Below, piece by piece: positions 1 through 13,406 of a DNA stretch of 64,000 bases (position 1 is its first letter; the number at the start of each line of letters is the position of its first letter). The DNA lies in NCBI GenBank assembly GCA_029948255.1, contig JALIZF010001832.1, positions 434,001 to 498,000 on the forward strand, read 5' to 3'. The translations under genes were made by a program, and so were the position numbers. Source of the DNA: Telmatactis stephensoni (lineage: Eukaryota; Cnidaria; Anthozoa; Actiniaria; Isophelliidae). The notes under the pieces are model-generated. The model was not told the DNA's origin, made no database searches, and saw only the letters and a program-made list of their open reading frames with translations.

Positions 1-59
1 TGCACGTTTTGTTTCCTGATTTGAGTTGATAAGACAATAACAAGCACACAGACTAACAA

Positions 60-330
60 ATCCTTGATCCATACTTTCATTCTTTGGTTTCCCATTCATT
101 TATTCATTCATCTATTCGTGCATTTATTCATGAAAATTCGCGCTCTAGAAGTTAACAATAATTCATTTGTTTTTCACTCGTGGGCTCATTTAATCACTCA
201 TTCATCAGTTCATTGTTGATTCCAGTGTTCGTTCATTTGTGTATTGATTTACTGGTATTCGTACATATACACATTCATTCATTCATTTGTCCACTCATTC
301 TTTTATTCGTTCATTTATTCACTAAAAGAG
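60..330. repeat. TTCATT-rich imperfect simple repeat
   Basis: Degenerate tandem runs of ATTCATTC/TTTATTCATT cover most of this stretch. A 122-codon reading frame crosses it, but it is built from the repeat and looks non-coding. It lies beyond the last visible exon of the SESTD1-like gene, so it is probably intronic. From 330 to 640 I see nothing beyond a short ACATGCAAAACG-like repeat near 478-520. Confidence 0.6.
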
Positions 331-639
331 AAAATCCCTATGTGAAAAACATGACAGTTCGTGACATGACAAAGCAAGTCTCAAATACGATAGAACATAG
401 CACGCAATATTGCGCGCAACAAATCAATTGTGCAGTACATCAACATCTGAAATGTTTTCACGCAAGTAAGTATAGGACATGCAAAACGACATGCAAAACG
501 ACACGCAAAACAACACGTAAAACCTTAAACATAATTCACGTTAAGTAGCTGTTAGTAGCTATTCAGTATGATACCCATGGTGACCAGTTTCCGGGAGGGA
601 AAGGTGGAGGAAAAAGCTGGGTAGGGGAGCGTGCGGCAC

Positions 640-861
640 ACTGCAAAAACGCGCAAGTAAATTTACTCAAAACTTGAGTAAATCGATGTATCCACAGTAA
701 CTCACTTATCCGAGTAAATTTACTGAGTTAGGAGTAAAGGGTACGCAGTTATTCAGTTATTTGAGTAAAGGGTACGAATAAATTTACTCGGCTAAGTGAG
801 TTACTGTGGATGCACCAATTTACTCAAGTTTTTGAGTAAATTTACTCCGCGTTTTTGCAGT
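640..861. mobile_element. MITE-like inverted-repeat element, ACTGCAAAAACG termini
   Basis: The left end reads ACTGCAAAAACGCG and the right end is its reverse complement. The arms continue inward for about 65-70 bases with few mismatches: the left arm ends near 710 in a motif for which 795-815 is the complement. The interior carries repeated GAGTAAATTTACT motifs. No open frame is present. Length and structure fit a non-autonomous DNA transposon; I could not define a target-site duplication. Confidence 0.75.
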
Positions 862-1191
862 TCAATGACTGTCACATTTAAGCGCAATGTTGCCTACACT
901 AGACCTTTACCGAATTCGTATCACTGATCACGAAACAAAAGATTCATGTGGAGGGTGGGGTGGATAAATCTATACATTCTCTGTACTTTATCCAACCAAG
1001 CCTCGACTTGAATTTGTTGCTTTTTGGTTAGTCATACATGTGAATTCAGGAAAGGTCTATTAGTTTTCCTGCAACTAGAGAGTAAATATATTGCGGTAAA
1101 GTTGAACAAAATGGAAACTGACATCATCAATGCGATAATGGGGCGTCTCCATTCCAAAGCATAACGTTGCACATTTACTGTTATCACAAAC

Positions 1192-4100
1192 CTTGACTTC
1201 GTGCTCCTGCTCAGCAAGGGTTGCCTCTAGAGACAGCGCTTCTTGTAGGTTCTCACCAACAGCTAACTCAGTTCTCCTGACGTCCTTGGATATGATGTGC
1301 AACCAGGTGAGAAACTGGGGAGAAACAAAAAAGAAACAGGTACCCACATGTCAGAAACACTATCACGACTATTGCATGATATAGTGTTAGGTACAAATGG
1401 AGTAATCAACATGGAATTTATTTGGAAGTTGTTGTTGTTGATGATGGTGATGATGATGATGATGATAAGGAGGAGGAGGAGGAATAAGGAGAAGGAGGAG
1501 GATGACACTAATATCAAAAGCGCTAACAGGTGTCAACAGCTGACAAGTGTTAACTGTTTTAATATCAGGAGCATCGTTTTATACAAGAGCCCTCCTGTTC
1601 CAAAAAAAGATTTTTAATAATCATTACATTTGTATATGCATAGGAAAAGGGGGACACGGATCCTATCAATTAGGTTAAAATGATAGATTCAGTCTCCAGT
1701 TTCGTCGGGATGTTTTGCGCCCGTGTTACCCTCGACCCGAGGGACGCAGGAAGCCCCGAGGGCGCAGTTTCTAGCCCTCGAGTCGCGCAGTCTCTAGCCC
1801 TCGGGACGCACGAAGCCCCAAGGGCTAGAGACTGCGCCAAAATAAATACCGAATTTCGCTTCAATTTCAATAAATTTCAATAAATACTTCAATTTCAGTT
1901 CTTACATGGGTCTTAGGTATACTAAAGATGTCAAATTCATCTATGCCTAAGCTTTTAAAACTAGTCATTAAGTGATACCTGTTTGACATCATCTCCGTAG
2001 TCTTCTCCATGCTTCCAGTTATGTAATCGCTCGTCACGGTCTTCCCACATTTCATCAAACATTGCCTTGACTTCCTCGACTTCTTGGAGACACTCCTCGA
2101 GTGGGTGAAGGGGCCTGGGTTCATCGTCTGGAAATTTCATCCTGTCAATCAAAGCTTTCCCCATAGCAAAGGTTTCAGTGTACTCCTTGTTGATGCTCTT
2201 TCTGGTTTCGTCGTGAGCAAGAACAACTTCTTCAACAGGCGCGTCCGCCAACGTGTATGGAAGATATTCATGGGTGTAGTCAGCTCTTAGGTCGTCGATT
2301 CTTTGCATCAGCTTTGAGATAAAACACAGGAAAGAATCTAAGCAGAATTATCTTGAATATTGAATTGGGGCCATTTAAACGAGCGAAAATATAAGACGTG
2401 TCACATCAAAGACGCGACTTAAATAAGGTGCGAACCTCTCCGTATAAACGGCACTTTTAGTTCTGGGCTGTTCCTCAATAAGGCTCGAATAAGGCGCGTC
2501 TTAGACTAACAGTGCCGTTTACACGGAGAGGTTCGCGCTATATTCAAGTCGCGCCATATTTTCACTCGTATCAATGGCCCTATCATTTTCACTTCATTTC
2601 CTAATCACCTAAAACCATCTAAAGGACGACCCCCACCCACGTTCCCAGGAATGTTTCAATACACATACCAATTCTGCACTTCGGTAAAACATCAAAGCTA
2701 CAGACAAACGTGCGCCACGTTCGGCCATAGCATTAGAGACATCCATCCACACTTGGTCAAGTTTGTCTTCCATTTCCTGGTTTGGTGCAAGTTCGTAACG
2801 GCAAGTTCTGCGTAACACCAGTGAAGCTTGTAACAATTGTTTACCATAATCGTAGGTCCCCTGAAATTACAACAAGTTAACGTTGTTTAGTTATTTCACG
2901 TTTAGTCAATATCTAACCCTCGTTTAACGTGATTGTCACACGGCCAGGGGTCATCTGCTAGAGGGAAAGAGGAAAGGTGATGACCCATGTATGACCGTCT
3001 GGAAATCAGGCTGACCATCGTTCAGCTTTCCCACTGAAACTTCAGGATGCTAGCCAGAGGTAAAAATATCGAACTGTTTATCTATTAGTGTAGATATCAA
3101 CACCAGGCACACAGGACGAATTGAGGAAGGGAGAGAAAGAGGAAAGAGAAAAGGACGCTCAACCTTTCTTTTCCTTCCTCCCCTTCACTTCGCTCTCCCT
3201 CCCCTTTCTTTCGAGTCCCTGAGGATTTAAAGATATTTCTGTGGTTATGCCTGGACTACACACTTGAAGAGCAAGTAAAAGTCTACAAACAAACCTTGGC
3301 AGTGCCTTCAACTTTGTCGTGTTCTTCTTGAAGATGATGTGTTTCCTCGGACGTCCGTCCGACATCTCTCGAAGTGTCGACGGCTCCATCGGCCAGCTGT
3401 TGCAGCCACGCGATCGCCTTGCAAAGAAGATTTTGGATGGTATTATAAAACAGATCCTGGATATGTGGAATGTGATTTGTGTAGATACGCCCCCTCCCCA
3501 TTGGCAACATACGGTAAAAATAAGCGCCAACACACCCATAATCAATGCCGCATTTATTTCACAGATACGAGAAAGCTGTTGTTGAGCTATATACACCTAT
3601 TCCAAAAAACGTTGTCGCAACAAGTCCACAGTGTACACTCCAGTACTGCAAAGGATTTTGGCAGCCTCAGTTGTATTCATGTTTTATGCAACCAAAACAT
3701 GCTATGATTACATTAATTACTAGAAAACTAACAAAATCCTTTGCAGTCTTGGAGTGTACACTCTGGACTTAATGCGACGTTTTTTGAAATAGGTATACAT
3801 ACTGTTGTTATGACGCATTTCAATACTGGTTGAGGATCGAGACTTTCGCAGAAAAAGAACAATTAGTGAATATTATCAATTTACCTGTTCTGTATCTCGT
3901 TCACAAGTTCGCAGCTGCAGCACCTGCTGAAGCTTTAGTCTTCTAACATCACAAAGCTCATCAGTCCGTTCCTTTCGTTCTTGTAATTCATCTAACGTAG
4001 ATTTTACATATTCAATAGCTTCATCACAATCTAGCCTAACAGGCTCTCCCTGGGCATTGGTAGTTTGCTCTCGAAGGAGTTGTGTTAGTGCGTGACCGTC

Positions 4101-7100
4101 ACGAAACGTCTCTTCGCAGGACGGCTTTACAACTGAAAGTGAATCAAAAAGAAAATCAGTTTTGTTGTGTTTACAGCAGGAGTTTCTCTTTGTTTTTTTG
4201 CATAGTTTTCCACCTAAACGTTTTACTTAAAAAATATGTACAATACTTCATAGTTAACAAATAAAAATTAACTGATTTTCAGGAAGATACAGGACTAGAG
4301 ACGCCGAGAAACTCGAAACAGCCGGAAAATGCAAAGATAGCAAAATACTTTCTTCGATAAAGTCTATCATTTATCTTTGTCTCATTTATCATTTCTCAAT
4401 TTTTTTATGTCTCTAACCAATTCACACTTACCTTCCTTTTTCAAAGTCAAAACTTCAAAAAAGCAAACGTGTGTGCTCGACTGAGTTCAAGAGTGCGAAG
4501 CAAACACATGTTCTTGTACAGTCGAGACAAATCTTCACTGAAACAACTTGAAATTTGTCGTTTGAAAAGATTAAAATTTAAGTTCTAAAGACTTTTCATA
4601 AAACAAATCCTTTGGAATTACACAAATTCAACCAGTTTCTCTTGAACCTTGAAAATGTGAATGTAAAATCAACTTCAACTTCGAGCAGAGAAAATCACCG
4701 TGTAAAATGATGATCACTGCTGAGAGGGCCTGGTGACGACCAACCAATTTTTGGCGGGAAAATAACTTGGCCGGAAAGGCACTCAAGATCAAGGTCGCCG
4801 AGTTTTTCTAAATAATTTAGTCAAGTCATCTATAGGTTGTTGTTGTTGTTGTTGTTGTTGTTGTTATATTTTAATACCTTCTGCTTTGTGTTCAAGAGTA
4901 GATAGCATCTTCTCTGCGCTTTCCAAATCATCTTTCATTATCGCATCTGAACACAGAAGCTCCAAAAGATCATCAAGAAGACTTGAGAACTGCAACAGAA
5001 AATCACATGGCAACTTCATTTATATGTTTCAGGGAAGTCATAGACAGGGATCACGGAACACCTTGAATAGTGGAGGGGATAGCATTTGAAAATAAAATGA
5101 AGTGACCACCACAGGAAGCCCAAGACCTTCTTATGGGAATCCGTCTAGGGATTGCAGACCAAATTTGCGAAACAAACATAGGAAGTCATTTACTTACCTA
5201 TATATAAACAATAATTAGCTTATTGATCTATATATTCTATATATCAGTGTCTGTTAATTTGTTTTTTTGTCTTGTAAATTACATAAAAATTGTACTTGAT
5301 TATGCAAAGATTTCTACGTGGAAACTTACTTTCGAAGAATTCTGATGAAAACTCAATGACAACATTACGATGTCTCTCCTCAGTGCCATTCTTGACGCAA
5401 AACGTCGACACACTTTGTCCAAGTAGTCTTTCTTGGAGTGGACGTCCTTAGAAGCATAATGGTTCCCTTGAAGCATCTTTTTCGCCAATTCGCGCACGTC
5501 GCCAGACAGATCCAAGATTTCCTGTAAGGATAAAAATAATCATTTCTTTGGGTGATAATCGACATAAAATAGCAAAAGTAGTTCAATTCTGACTTGGGGC
5601 TCTCTTGAAAGGGGTATGGAAGGAGGAGGTGGCAGACTTCCCTCCGTTTGCCTAGAGCAACTCCCACTTGGTTTCCTACCCTTCCTTTAGACTTCCTTCT
5701 CACTCATAAAACAAATCCTCTTTTAACTGAGGACTTGGGAACTGCTCCTCAAAACGACTTACGTAAACACTTACGGAAGCCTTACGTAAATACTTACATG
5801 GGCGTTGGTTTCAAAATCATCATGTGCTCTTCTGTGAAACTCGCAACTTTTGATTGAATCTCCGATTTTATTGGACGTAGAAAGATATGCCTCACCTGCT
5901 CCGGTTATCCAATTGATTATCTGATCAACAAAAGCAAAAAATTAACACAGATAACAAGAAATTTTGCTACAATAATCCAGCATAATCGAAAGCCACGATT
6001 TATCATTTAATTCTACCTTTTGATATCCAAGATCGAATTCTCTTAAATCTCTCGCTTGCCGCAAATCGGATATTCTTTTCTTCCACATTCGTAGAAGTTG
6101 CTCATCCTTTCGCTTCAGCTGGTCTAGCCTTTCGCGCACTTGTAGTTTCTCTTCGGTTATCACAGACATGGGAATATCTGAGTGGCGCTGGCCAGGCGGA
6201 TGTTGTGGTTCATAACGTTCTATCCAGTGAATCAAATCTCGACCTCTTTTGATCACAGGTTGCGAGATCTTGTCTAATGTTCTTCGTTTTGACTCGTGCT
6301 CGTGGATGAGGCTTTCTGTTTCCGAGGTTGTGTCGCCTAGAGTATCCAAGTCAAGTTCTTGTTGTAAATATCTTAGTTCGTCTAGTGTTGCGTAGGAACC
6401 TTCGATAAAGCTTTCCACCTCCTGTAAGAAAGAAATAGGAGTTGATTACAAAAAACACAATTAGCTTTGTTTGTTCACGTTCAGATGCCTCCTAACACAC
6501 ATACATACACATATGGACATTCACAGAGGGATGACGATAAAAATGTATGTAGGAATATTGGGAGGAGAGAAGAAAGAAAGGCCCACCCATCTACCCATCC
6601 CTTACCTTTATCTTATCTTATAACTTTAATTGAATTAAATTTTATTCTACTCTGAAACTTTGTAAATACAGAAAGGATGTACCACACCTACGAAAATATC
6701 CCTACTCTGATGGTGCATTGGTTTTTTTTACGTCCATCCGAAAGTTGGAGTGTGTAGTATGGAAAGATGGGGGCTACAGTTTAACGTCCTTATCCGAGAA
6801 GACGTGAAGGTCTACCCATTTGTATATGTAATTACAAAGACAGCACCTTCTCAATCATATAAAGACCCTGAGTGTTCGTGCAAATACCGACGTTCAACGA
6901 AAATGATGAGCCAACCGGACGGCGGTCACCACTCTTCCGCGCCCCATAGCTATTCCATTCACACGACTGTGACATCCAGGTTAATTTGAGTGGTGTTTTG
7001 GCACGAAAAGAAAATGAACAAGATAAAGCTTTTCATCAATGGGAGAGTTTCAAATCTCGTACCATCCGTCGCTTTATCCATTCTTCGTGGTCGTACGGTA

Positions 7101-9914
7101 TAGGTCCTCCTAAGTCTTCAGGTAACTGATTCTCGTCAATAAACTGGTTAAGTTTACTAGTAGATGACAGAACTGTGGTCTGTTGAATAATAAAAAGAAG
7201 CATATCTGATAATTAGACTAGGAGTCCATGACTAGCAGAGCGCTGAACATAAGCACGCCCACTATCGATAGGTTTGCAGGCGCGAATCCAGACCCGTTAA
7301 TACCAGTTTACAGAAACGGGTCTTAATTTCGGATTGTTGCACATCAATTTTATGGATCAATTTTACAGATCAATATTCTATAATACTCGACTCTTTGCAA
7401 GCTTTCATCGTGATAAAAACCTCATCTAAGAAGAATGGAACCTGGAAATGTCCTTTAAAAAGGTGGGGTCATTTCAAAGAGGGAGCAATGCTATGCGCGC
7501 GGGAGCGGAGGTGGGCTGTGAGTCGCTGTCATATCGAGTTCGGAAATCAGTCCTGGTTTACCTCTATAAAGTAGTAAACAATTAACACGACCAAAAGCTC
7601 AGTGCTTTAGCATTTCAGATATCTTTTCCAGGCATAATCTCTGCCTGGTAAATATGTCATGAACAAAGATACCTCATATCCAAGGTTAGATTGTTCTTTC
7701 TTGAGACCAGCATCTGATTTTCGCTTTTCCCAAAATGCATCAGGTTTGATAATGATGACATTGTGGATGTCCTCAGGTGCAGCGTCCTAAACACGGTGTA
7801 CAATAAATTAATATTATGGTAAAAACAAAAAGTGACCACGTCACACGACCGAAAAATTACGTAAAACTCCATACAAGCAGATAAAAAACACGCAAGAAAA
7901 TGTCGTCACAAATGTTAATGTTCTGGCGGGCTTTTACCTCATAGAGAAGATTTTGTAAAAGTGAGAAGCATACGGAACGGTTTTTACGCCTACGACCTAC
8001 GGTTCTGTAGCCAATCAGGAGCGCACGATAGGTCCACGAGCCATCAAGTTACAATACGAGAAAAATCGTAGCAAGCCGTTCACCGCTCATGCGGCGCGGC
8101 GAAAACCGCACAAAAAAGTCAACTCAAGTGTTTGACATCTGACTGGGCGCTGATGGGATTTTAAACTGCGAGGGCATGAGTACTCACAGTGCCCATTCAT
8201 TGTCGAGTTGAATGACCACAAATGATGATAAAACTTACATGTAAAGTTCTAAGTAATGGTTTGGCTAGCTTCCACGTTGAACCACGTAAATCAACTATAA
8301 ATGTGAAACCTTTTTCTTGAATTCTTTCGCTGAAAAACAAAGGTTCAATCAGCAACCATTATATTATCTTTTCCCGCTATTACGTCTTTCCTCACATAAT
8401 GCAAATGGATGGAAGAAACAATTGAAGATGAGGGAAGAGGTTTCCTCTTTTCACACCATGTGGTAATAACGGACTGTAGTCCCGGTGTTCGTTGTCGTCA
8501 CTTATTATTGAGGTTTTTGGCGGGTATAAACGAGCCAGGGTCAATCCTCAGAGACAAGCGCGCGGTGATATAAATACATTACGTCTGAGTCCATCTAAAA
8601 GTCATTGAGCGACTAAATTATAGTTATCAGCAACATTAATGTCAATCAAATTGGTCATTTTCAAATGATTTACAAGCAAGCCGTGGGTCTATTATTTAAG
8701 CAGCTTCCTGCAATGAAAAGATTTTAAGGCAAAAAATGATTGACAGTGTTGCGTTACAATTTCCGACGAGTGTTGGTGCACTATTAGCAAAGTTGTTGAA
8801 AGACTAATTAATCTGGACAAAAGAATTCCATTGGTACTGAAACAAATCCGTCACATAATTGACATAAAAGTATCGGGTGTCAAAACAAGAATACATCGAA
8901 GAGCAGTAGACAATTAGAACTACTTTATTCCACTACAAAGTCCAAGCTAAAACTAATTTTAGTGGACAGAAAACCGAAGATGAATAAAGTATTTGTAAAG
9001 AGATTAGTGACCTTGGAATATGCAATCTGTACCGATAACTGACAACAAAAGGCAGCAGATTCTCCAAAAGATACAAATTCTTTTACAAAGATATAAAAAA
9101 TCAGATGCATGATTAACTGTCTAAAGTTGCCCCGGGAGACAATGAAATGTAGAAATCCTGCAGTAGAGCGTATACTGCATAATATTGTTTTATAGCTTCT
9201 TTGCGGAATCACAATATGGGTACTCTACGCTCTGCTAAGCACCACCTATTCAAAATTCTTCTGTGCTTGTAATAATAAGTCATGTAAACAAACTAAACGC
9301 TTGCATTTCTGAGGTGTGAATGAATCGATATAATAAGTAAAAATTACCTTGGTATTTGGAGGATATAACGAAGTGTTTCGGTGAGTCTGTCAGGCTTTTG
9401 TTCTTCATACTTCGATGCAAGAATTGAAATAACGGCTCTTCCTTGTCGATCTTGAACACCTAGACATGTCAGATATATTACACTTTTAGCAGAGACAATT
9501 CTTCGAGTACAATCGTTTTAAATCCCTCTATTTGCTTTGTATGCAGTGAAAGGATTATTATTCGTGCATTTTGACAACTGCAACGCAACAATTTTTGAAA
9601 TGAATTCACTGAAGCAACATTACCACAGAGAAAGGCCAACTTCTCTCGTAGAATTTCAACGATATCTCTTGCACGAACTCTTCTTTTGGATGCTGCAAAA
9701 CACAAGCCCAAAATATATGACTGTCAGAAAAGAATAGCAGTTGATGATTCATTGTTCACTGAATAATTCACTCACACTTCGGAGGGCGCCTTGATCTTCG
9801 ATTATCTGAGTACGATGCATATTCCGGGCGGTAACTATGAGTCTGAAAGGATAATTCTTCGAATCCTGCAAGATCGTGTTCCCTCTTTGATTTATCCTTA
9901 CTTCGGCGCGACAT
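1192..9914 (-). CDS. SESTD1-like SEC14 and spectrin-repeat protein, 3' end off the window
   Basis: Fifteen exons join in frame into 831 codons with no stop: 9776-9914 (ATG at 9914), 9624-9692, 9348-9459, 8239-8329, 7673-7786, 7063-7179, 6017-6421, 5798-5920, 5330-5521, 4878-4989, 3885-4132, 3295-3417, 2669-2860, 1979-2311 and 1192-1314. Exons 2-6 (residues about 47-214) form the SEC14/CRAL-TRIO lobe, with landmarks LREKLAFLCG, GFTFIVDLRGSTW and LGGPIPYDHEEWIKRR. From about residue 350 spectrin-type helices follow (INWITGAG, KIGDSIKS, YDYGKQLLQAS, FAMGKALIDR). These resemble human SESTD1, a cytoplasmic phospholipid-binding scaffold that binds TRPC channels. The human protein is about 696 aa. 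Here exon 14 ends at a good donor and exon 15 opens another spectrin-like segment, so the protein is longer than SESTD1 and could end differently. The family call is firm; exact orthology is not. Confidence 0.85.
1710..1850. repeat. GC-rich repeat with internal inverted copies
   Basis: The motif AGCCCCGAGGGC and the motif TCTAGCCCTCG recur, and GGGCTAGAGACTGCGCC near 1821-1838 is the complement of an earlier copy. The stretch can fold on itself and is much richer in G+C than its surroundings. It lies in the intron between the 1979-2311 and 1192-1314 exons of the SESTD1-like gene. Its origin is unknown. Confidence 0.5.
2368..2580. mobile_element. MITE with about 90-bp terminal inverted repeats, GGGCCATT ends
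   Basis: The left end GGGCCATTTAAACGAGCG and the complement of the right end, GGGCCATTGATACGAGTG, start two arms of about 90 bases. The arms share AAAATAT, CGCGACTT and CGAACCTCTCCGT blocks. The loop between them is about 30 bases. It sits in the SESTD1-like intron between exons 1979-2311 and 2669-2860. There is no coding capacity. Confidence 0.8.
3588..3801. mobile_element. MITE, CAAAAAACG-type terminal repeats (copy 1)
   Basis: The left arm begins TATACACCTATTCCAAAAAA and the right arm is its near complement. The two share about 70 bases, including GTGTACACTCC and GCAAAGGATTTTG. It is inserted in an intron of the SESTD1-like gene. Short overlapping frames across it are transposon sequence, not exons. 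The outer ends resemble those of the element at 26793-27103 and a fragment near 17998-18030. Confidence 0.8.
4837..4866. repeat. (TTG)n microsatellite
   Basis: About nine or ten consecutive GTT units lie just before the splice donor (minus strand) of the exon at 4878-4989. Confidence 0.9.
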
Positions 9915-10731
9915 TTTATAGTAAGGTAGTGCTTGATGCCTAAGGCCGTCCCGAGCTTGTACTGTTACGAACGTAGCACCAACTGATCATCTAAACGGCT
10001 GAGGTTAAACGCGGTCAAACTTGAAGAGTTCGGTAACTAAGCTCACCATCGTTGGAAATCCAAAACTCTAAATTGCATAGGTTCCTTGATATTGTAAGCT
10101 TATTCGTCTCAATTGCTTACTTCAAAAGAAACTCACACAAGTGAAGTTTCGTGCCAGTTTGATTGTCACGGTCAGCGGTTACCGAAAGTATCACTATGTC
10201 AAGAATGTTGAGCTTCCCTGAGATCATGGATAATCTTATCCAACTCGAAATTTTGATAAATTTCTTGGAGGTTTGAATTTCACGAATCGATGGCTATCGG
10301 TAGGACTGCATTAATCGTATTGAAAATTAACAAAAGGTAAAAGGGTTTAATTTTGTATATTTTAGAACTCGTACAGAAAATTCGCGCGCTTAAGTTCGCG
10401 ACCTCTTTAAGAGTACATGTGCTCAACGCCTGGCTCAACAAGGTCATTTACTGCGGTAAAGTATGATACGATACGGCAAAGTAAATGAAACGGTTATCTT
10501 GAAAGCTATGACGAGCGCGCACGCGTTCAGAGAGTTCTAGGCATAGACACTTTGGCACAGACTGATAGAAACTGATAAATGGTGTCCAGGTCTTGATGGT
10601 TTGAATTTGGTAGCCCCTCGTGTCGTCCCTTTCAAAAAGTCTTACTTTTACTCTATTTCAATACTAATTTCACAAATGGAGTACCAAAGAACGATGGGCT
10701 CGAATTCCCAGATCCGCAGGGATTTTACTGA

Positions 10732-10915
10732 TTTTGTTTTGTTTTGTTTTGTTTTGTTTTGTTTTGTTTTGTTTTGTTTTGTTTTGTTTTGTTTTGTTTT
10801 GTTTTGTTTTGTTTTGTTTTGTTTTGTTTTGTTTTGTTTTGTTTTGTTTTGTGTTGTGTTCTGTTGTGTTGTGTTGTGTTGTGTTGTGTTGTGTTCTGTT
10901 CTGTTCTGTTTTGTT
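10732..10915. repeat. (TTTTG)n microsatellite degrading to (TTGTG)n
   Basis: About 24 near-perfect GTTTT units are followed by GTGTT and GTTCT variants. The run is open in several frames on both strands, which creates long FVLFC or NKTKQ frames that are artefacts. Confidence 0.95.
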
Positions 10916-13222
10916 AACTGTATTTCACACTTTGTAACTATTTTTATTGTCTTTGCTGAGCACTGCTTATCTGAGTAATGCCATGAATACTGTGCATGAC
11001 AGTCAAAAATCATCAGGCATCACAGTTTTGCTGCAGGTTAAATTTGAATGAGAGACAGATGTGAGACGGCTTGGCGCGCAGAGTAGGTCATACAATTATA
11101 GCAAGGCCTGTCATCTTGTCATACTAGTAGCAAGGATGACAACTTTAAGCTGTTCTAGTAAGAAAAGCCTTCACCTTCACCAGTGATCAAGGCAATAAGC
11201 ATTGTATCCGAACTGCTACTACTCATTAGTAAAACTCGTCTTTCTCTCGATCCGTGACCTATGAGATAAAATATCTGGTGATAAATTCATTAAACCTCCT
11301 ATATGTTGCACTGAAAGCCATTGGTTTGGAGTGCGCCAGGAAACTGTATTCGCCTAGTGTGTCTAAATCTTCATACACCGATTCTCGAATCAGTCTCCGG
11401 CAGTTCAGTTTGCGTGCGAAATGCTTGACGAAGTAAAGTGGTTGGCCTGGGGTGCACAACTCGTTTACGCAAGAACGCTAAGGTGCACGTCTCTCTGCCT
11501 TCTCTGGGTCTTTATGAGAAGACGAATACACAGAAGGATATCATGTGTTCACGTCGGGACACTGGTCGTGGCCTGAGGCTAGCGCGCTTAGCAGGGAGTA
11601 TTTCTGCTGTTTCAACCTTATTTTCATTCATTGTCCGCCATCTTACGGTTCATTGTATACAAAACGAATGATTAGAAATCCGTCTTCAGTTGGCAATCAC
11701 CGGTCAATCTAAAACTATTCATTTCAATCTCCTTTTTATCTTTTTGTAATGAATGCTTCCCTTCTCGTTCTCTCTTGTTTTTCCCGAAGCCGATGTTTTT
11801 TTCTTGGTGTGTTTTATTCTTGATGTGTAAATTTGTGGAATTAACATACGTCTGGGCAAGTCAAGTGCCACTTCTTCTTACCTAGCAAGCCAGTAACGTT
11901 TTCTTGTAATATATTTGATATATAGGCTACAATACAGTATAACGAAATATTTCTTATATTAGGGCCTCACTTAGAGAACATGAGAGATCAAACAAAAGTT
12001 CATGTCAATTTCTCAGAAGGAGTAAAACGTTAAAAATGAACTCATTTAAAACATCCGTTCTTAAGCAGCGGTAAAATTTGTCAATCGGCGAGCCACACTA
12101 CAGGATTACTAGGATAAACCTTACCTCTTGATATCAACTGAAATGTTGTAAAACCTCTATGAGCTGATTGATTTACTGTTATCATTGTTCTTTGCTTGTT
12201 TGGTTACCCACTAGCACAAACATCGTATATTAATAGCCCACATTTGAACTATGGCCAATGTAAGGAAATACTCAGGATGTATAGGGGATACTGGACTAAA
12301 CACAACACTTCTATCTGTATGTCACTAGCTGTAAGAAAGAATAAGTCCTTAGAAACGAGAATAGAAAATAATAAATACCAGACAAAAAACACTTAAATTG
12401 GCGTCGTTTTCATCTCTAAAAAACACTTCTTTCCGCCCAGTTTGAGGGCGCGGTCTTTTGTTGAAGGGTTGTATACCTTGTTCAGGGGAAACAAAAAAAC
12501 CTTTTCTGAAATTTCGAGTGGATATTAGGAAATTGAGTGACCAAGCTAAGTTTTAGCCCTAGTCAGAAATGAAGTTTTATTCTGATCCAAACATAAATTT
12601 ATGACAGTACAAATAATACAGATATAGTTTGACTTTAAAATTGACGACGAGAAAATACCAGAACCAAAAGACTATACCTATATTATGTATATATTACCAG
12701 TAAGTTTTAGTCTGTCTGTGGTGATCTGGGACTTTGCAATTTGAGGAGGAATGGATTGAGGATAGGGAGGGGTCATGGCAAGTGAACGTAACAGTAGAGG
12801 AGTTGAAGGAGAGAGAGAGGAACAAGAATAAGAACAAGAACAAGAAAACAAACAAGAACAATAAGAACAACAAGAAGCCAAGAGGAACCCAAGGAATAGG
12901 AGGAGAAAAAGAAGTAATTATTATTTTTCATTCAGAGCGTTTGGTGTTTGATCAAACAGCGCGCTCACGCGTTTCCTGTTTCCGTCGAAAACGAACACCG
13001 TTCAATTTATTGTTGGTTATAATGGTTATTTTTTTACAACCTTTTTTTGCTAAAGGGAGATTTGACTGTATCAGTTCCGTTCTACCCCTTTCTAATTTTC
13101 CATCCATACGGTTCGTTCTTCTCTTCCATTAACAACTGTCTTTTTTATTGATAGTTAATTTAACAAATAGATTCCATTTTTTCCTTGCGTCTACGGTACT
13201 CTTCCGTGCGCAGATGCACAGA

Positions 13223-13406
13223 TGACGTCAAAATAATGAGGAATAAAAATGTCACGAAGTCAAGTAGCGTGACTGTTGTTCTCGCCACATTTTAACTCAT
13301 TTTCAGCATCTGTTAAAGTACAGACCCAGGGAAAAGTGGAATCTCTTGCTTTGTTTTGTCTACACATTTCAACCAATCAGAAGGAGCGTAAGATTTGATG
13401 ACGTCA
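13223..13406. promoter_or_regulatory. Two perfect CRE-like palindromes TGACGTCA
   Basis: TGACGTCA occurs at 13223-13230 and 13399-13406. This is the classical CREB/ATF half-site pair, known from metazoan promoters. Nearby (13440-13550) the DNA becomes rich in GCGCGC and includes TATATAAGG. The broken GPCR lies just to the right but is transcribed in the opposite direction, so these sites would be 3' of it. They may belong to a dispersed repeat; function is unproven. Confidence 0.3.

Noticed and set aside
10601..11013. Long frames on both strands (FVLFC / NKTKQ repeats)
   Set aside because: They are translations of the TTTTG microsatellite, open in several frames at once.
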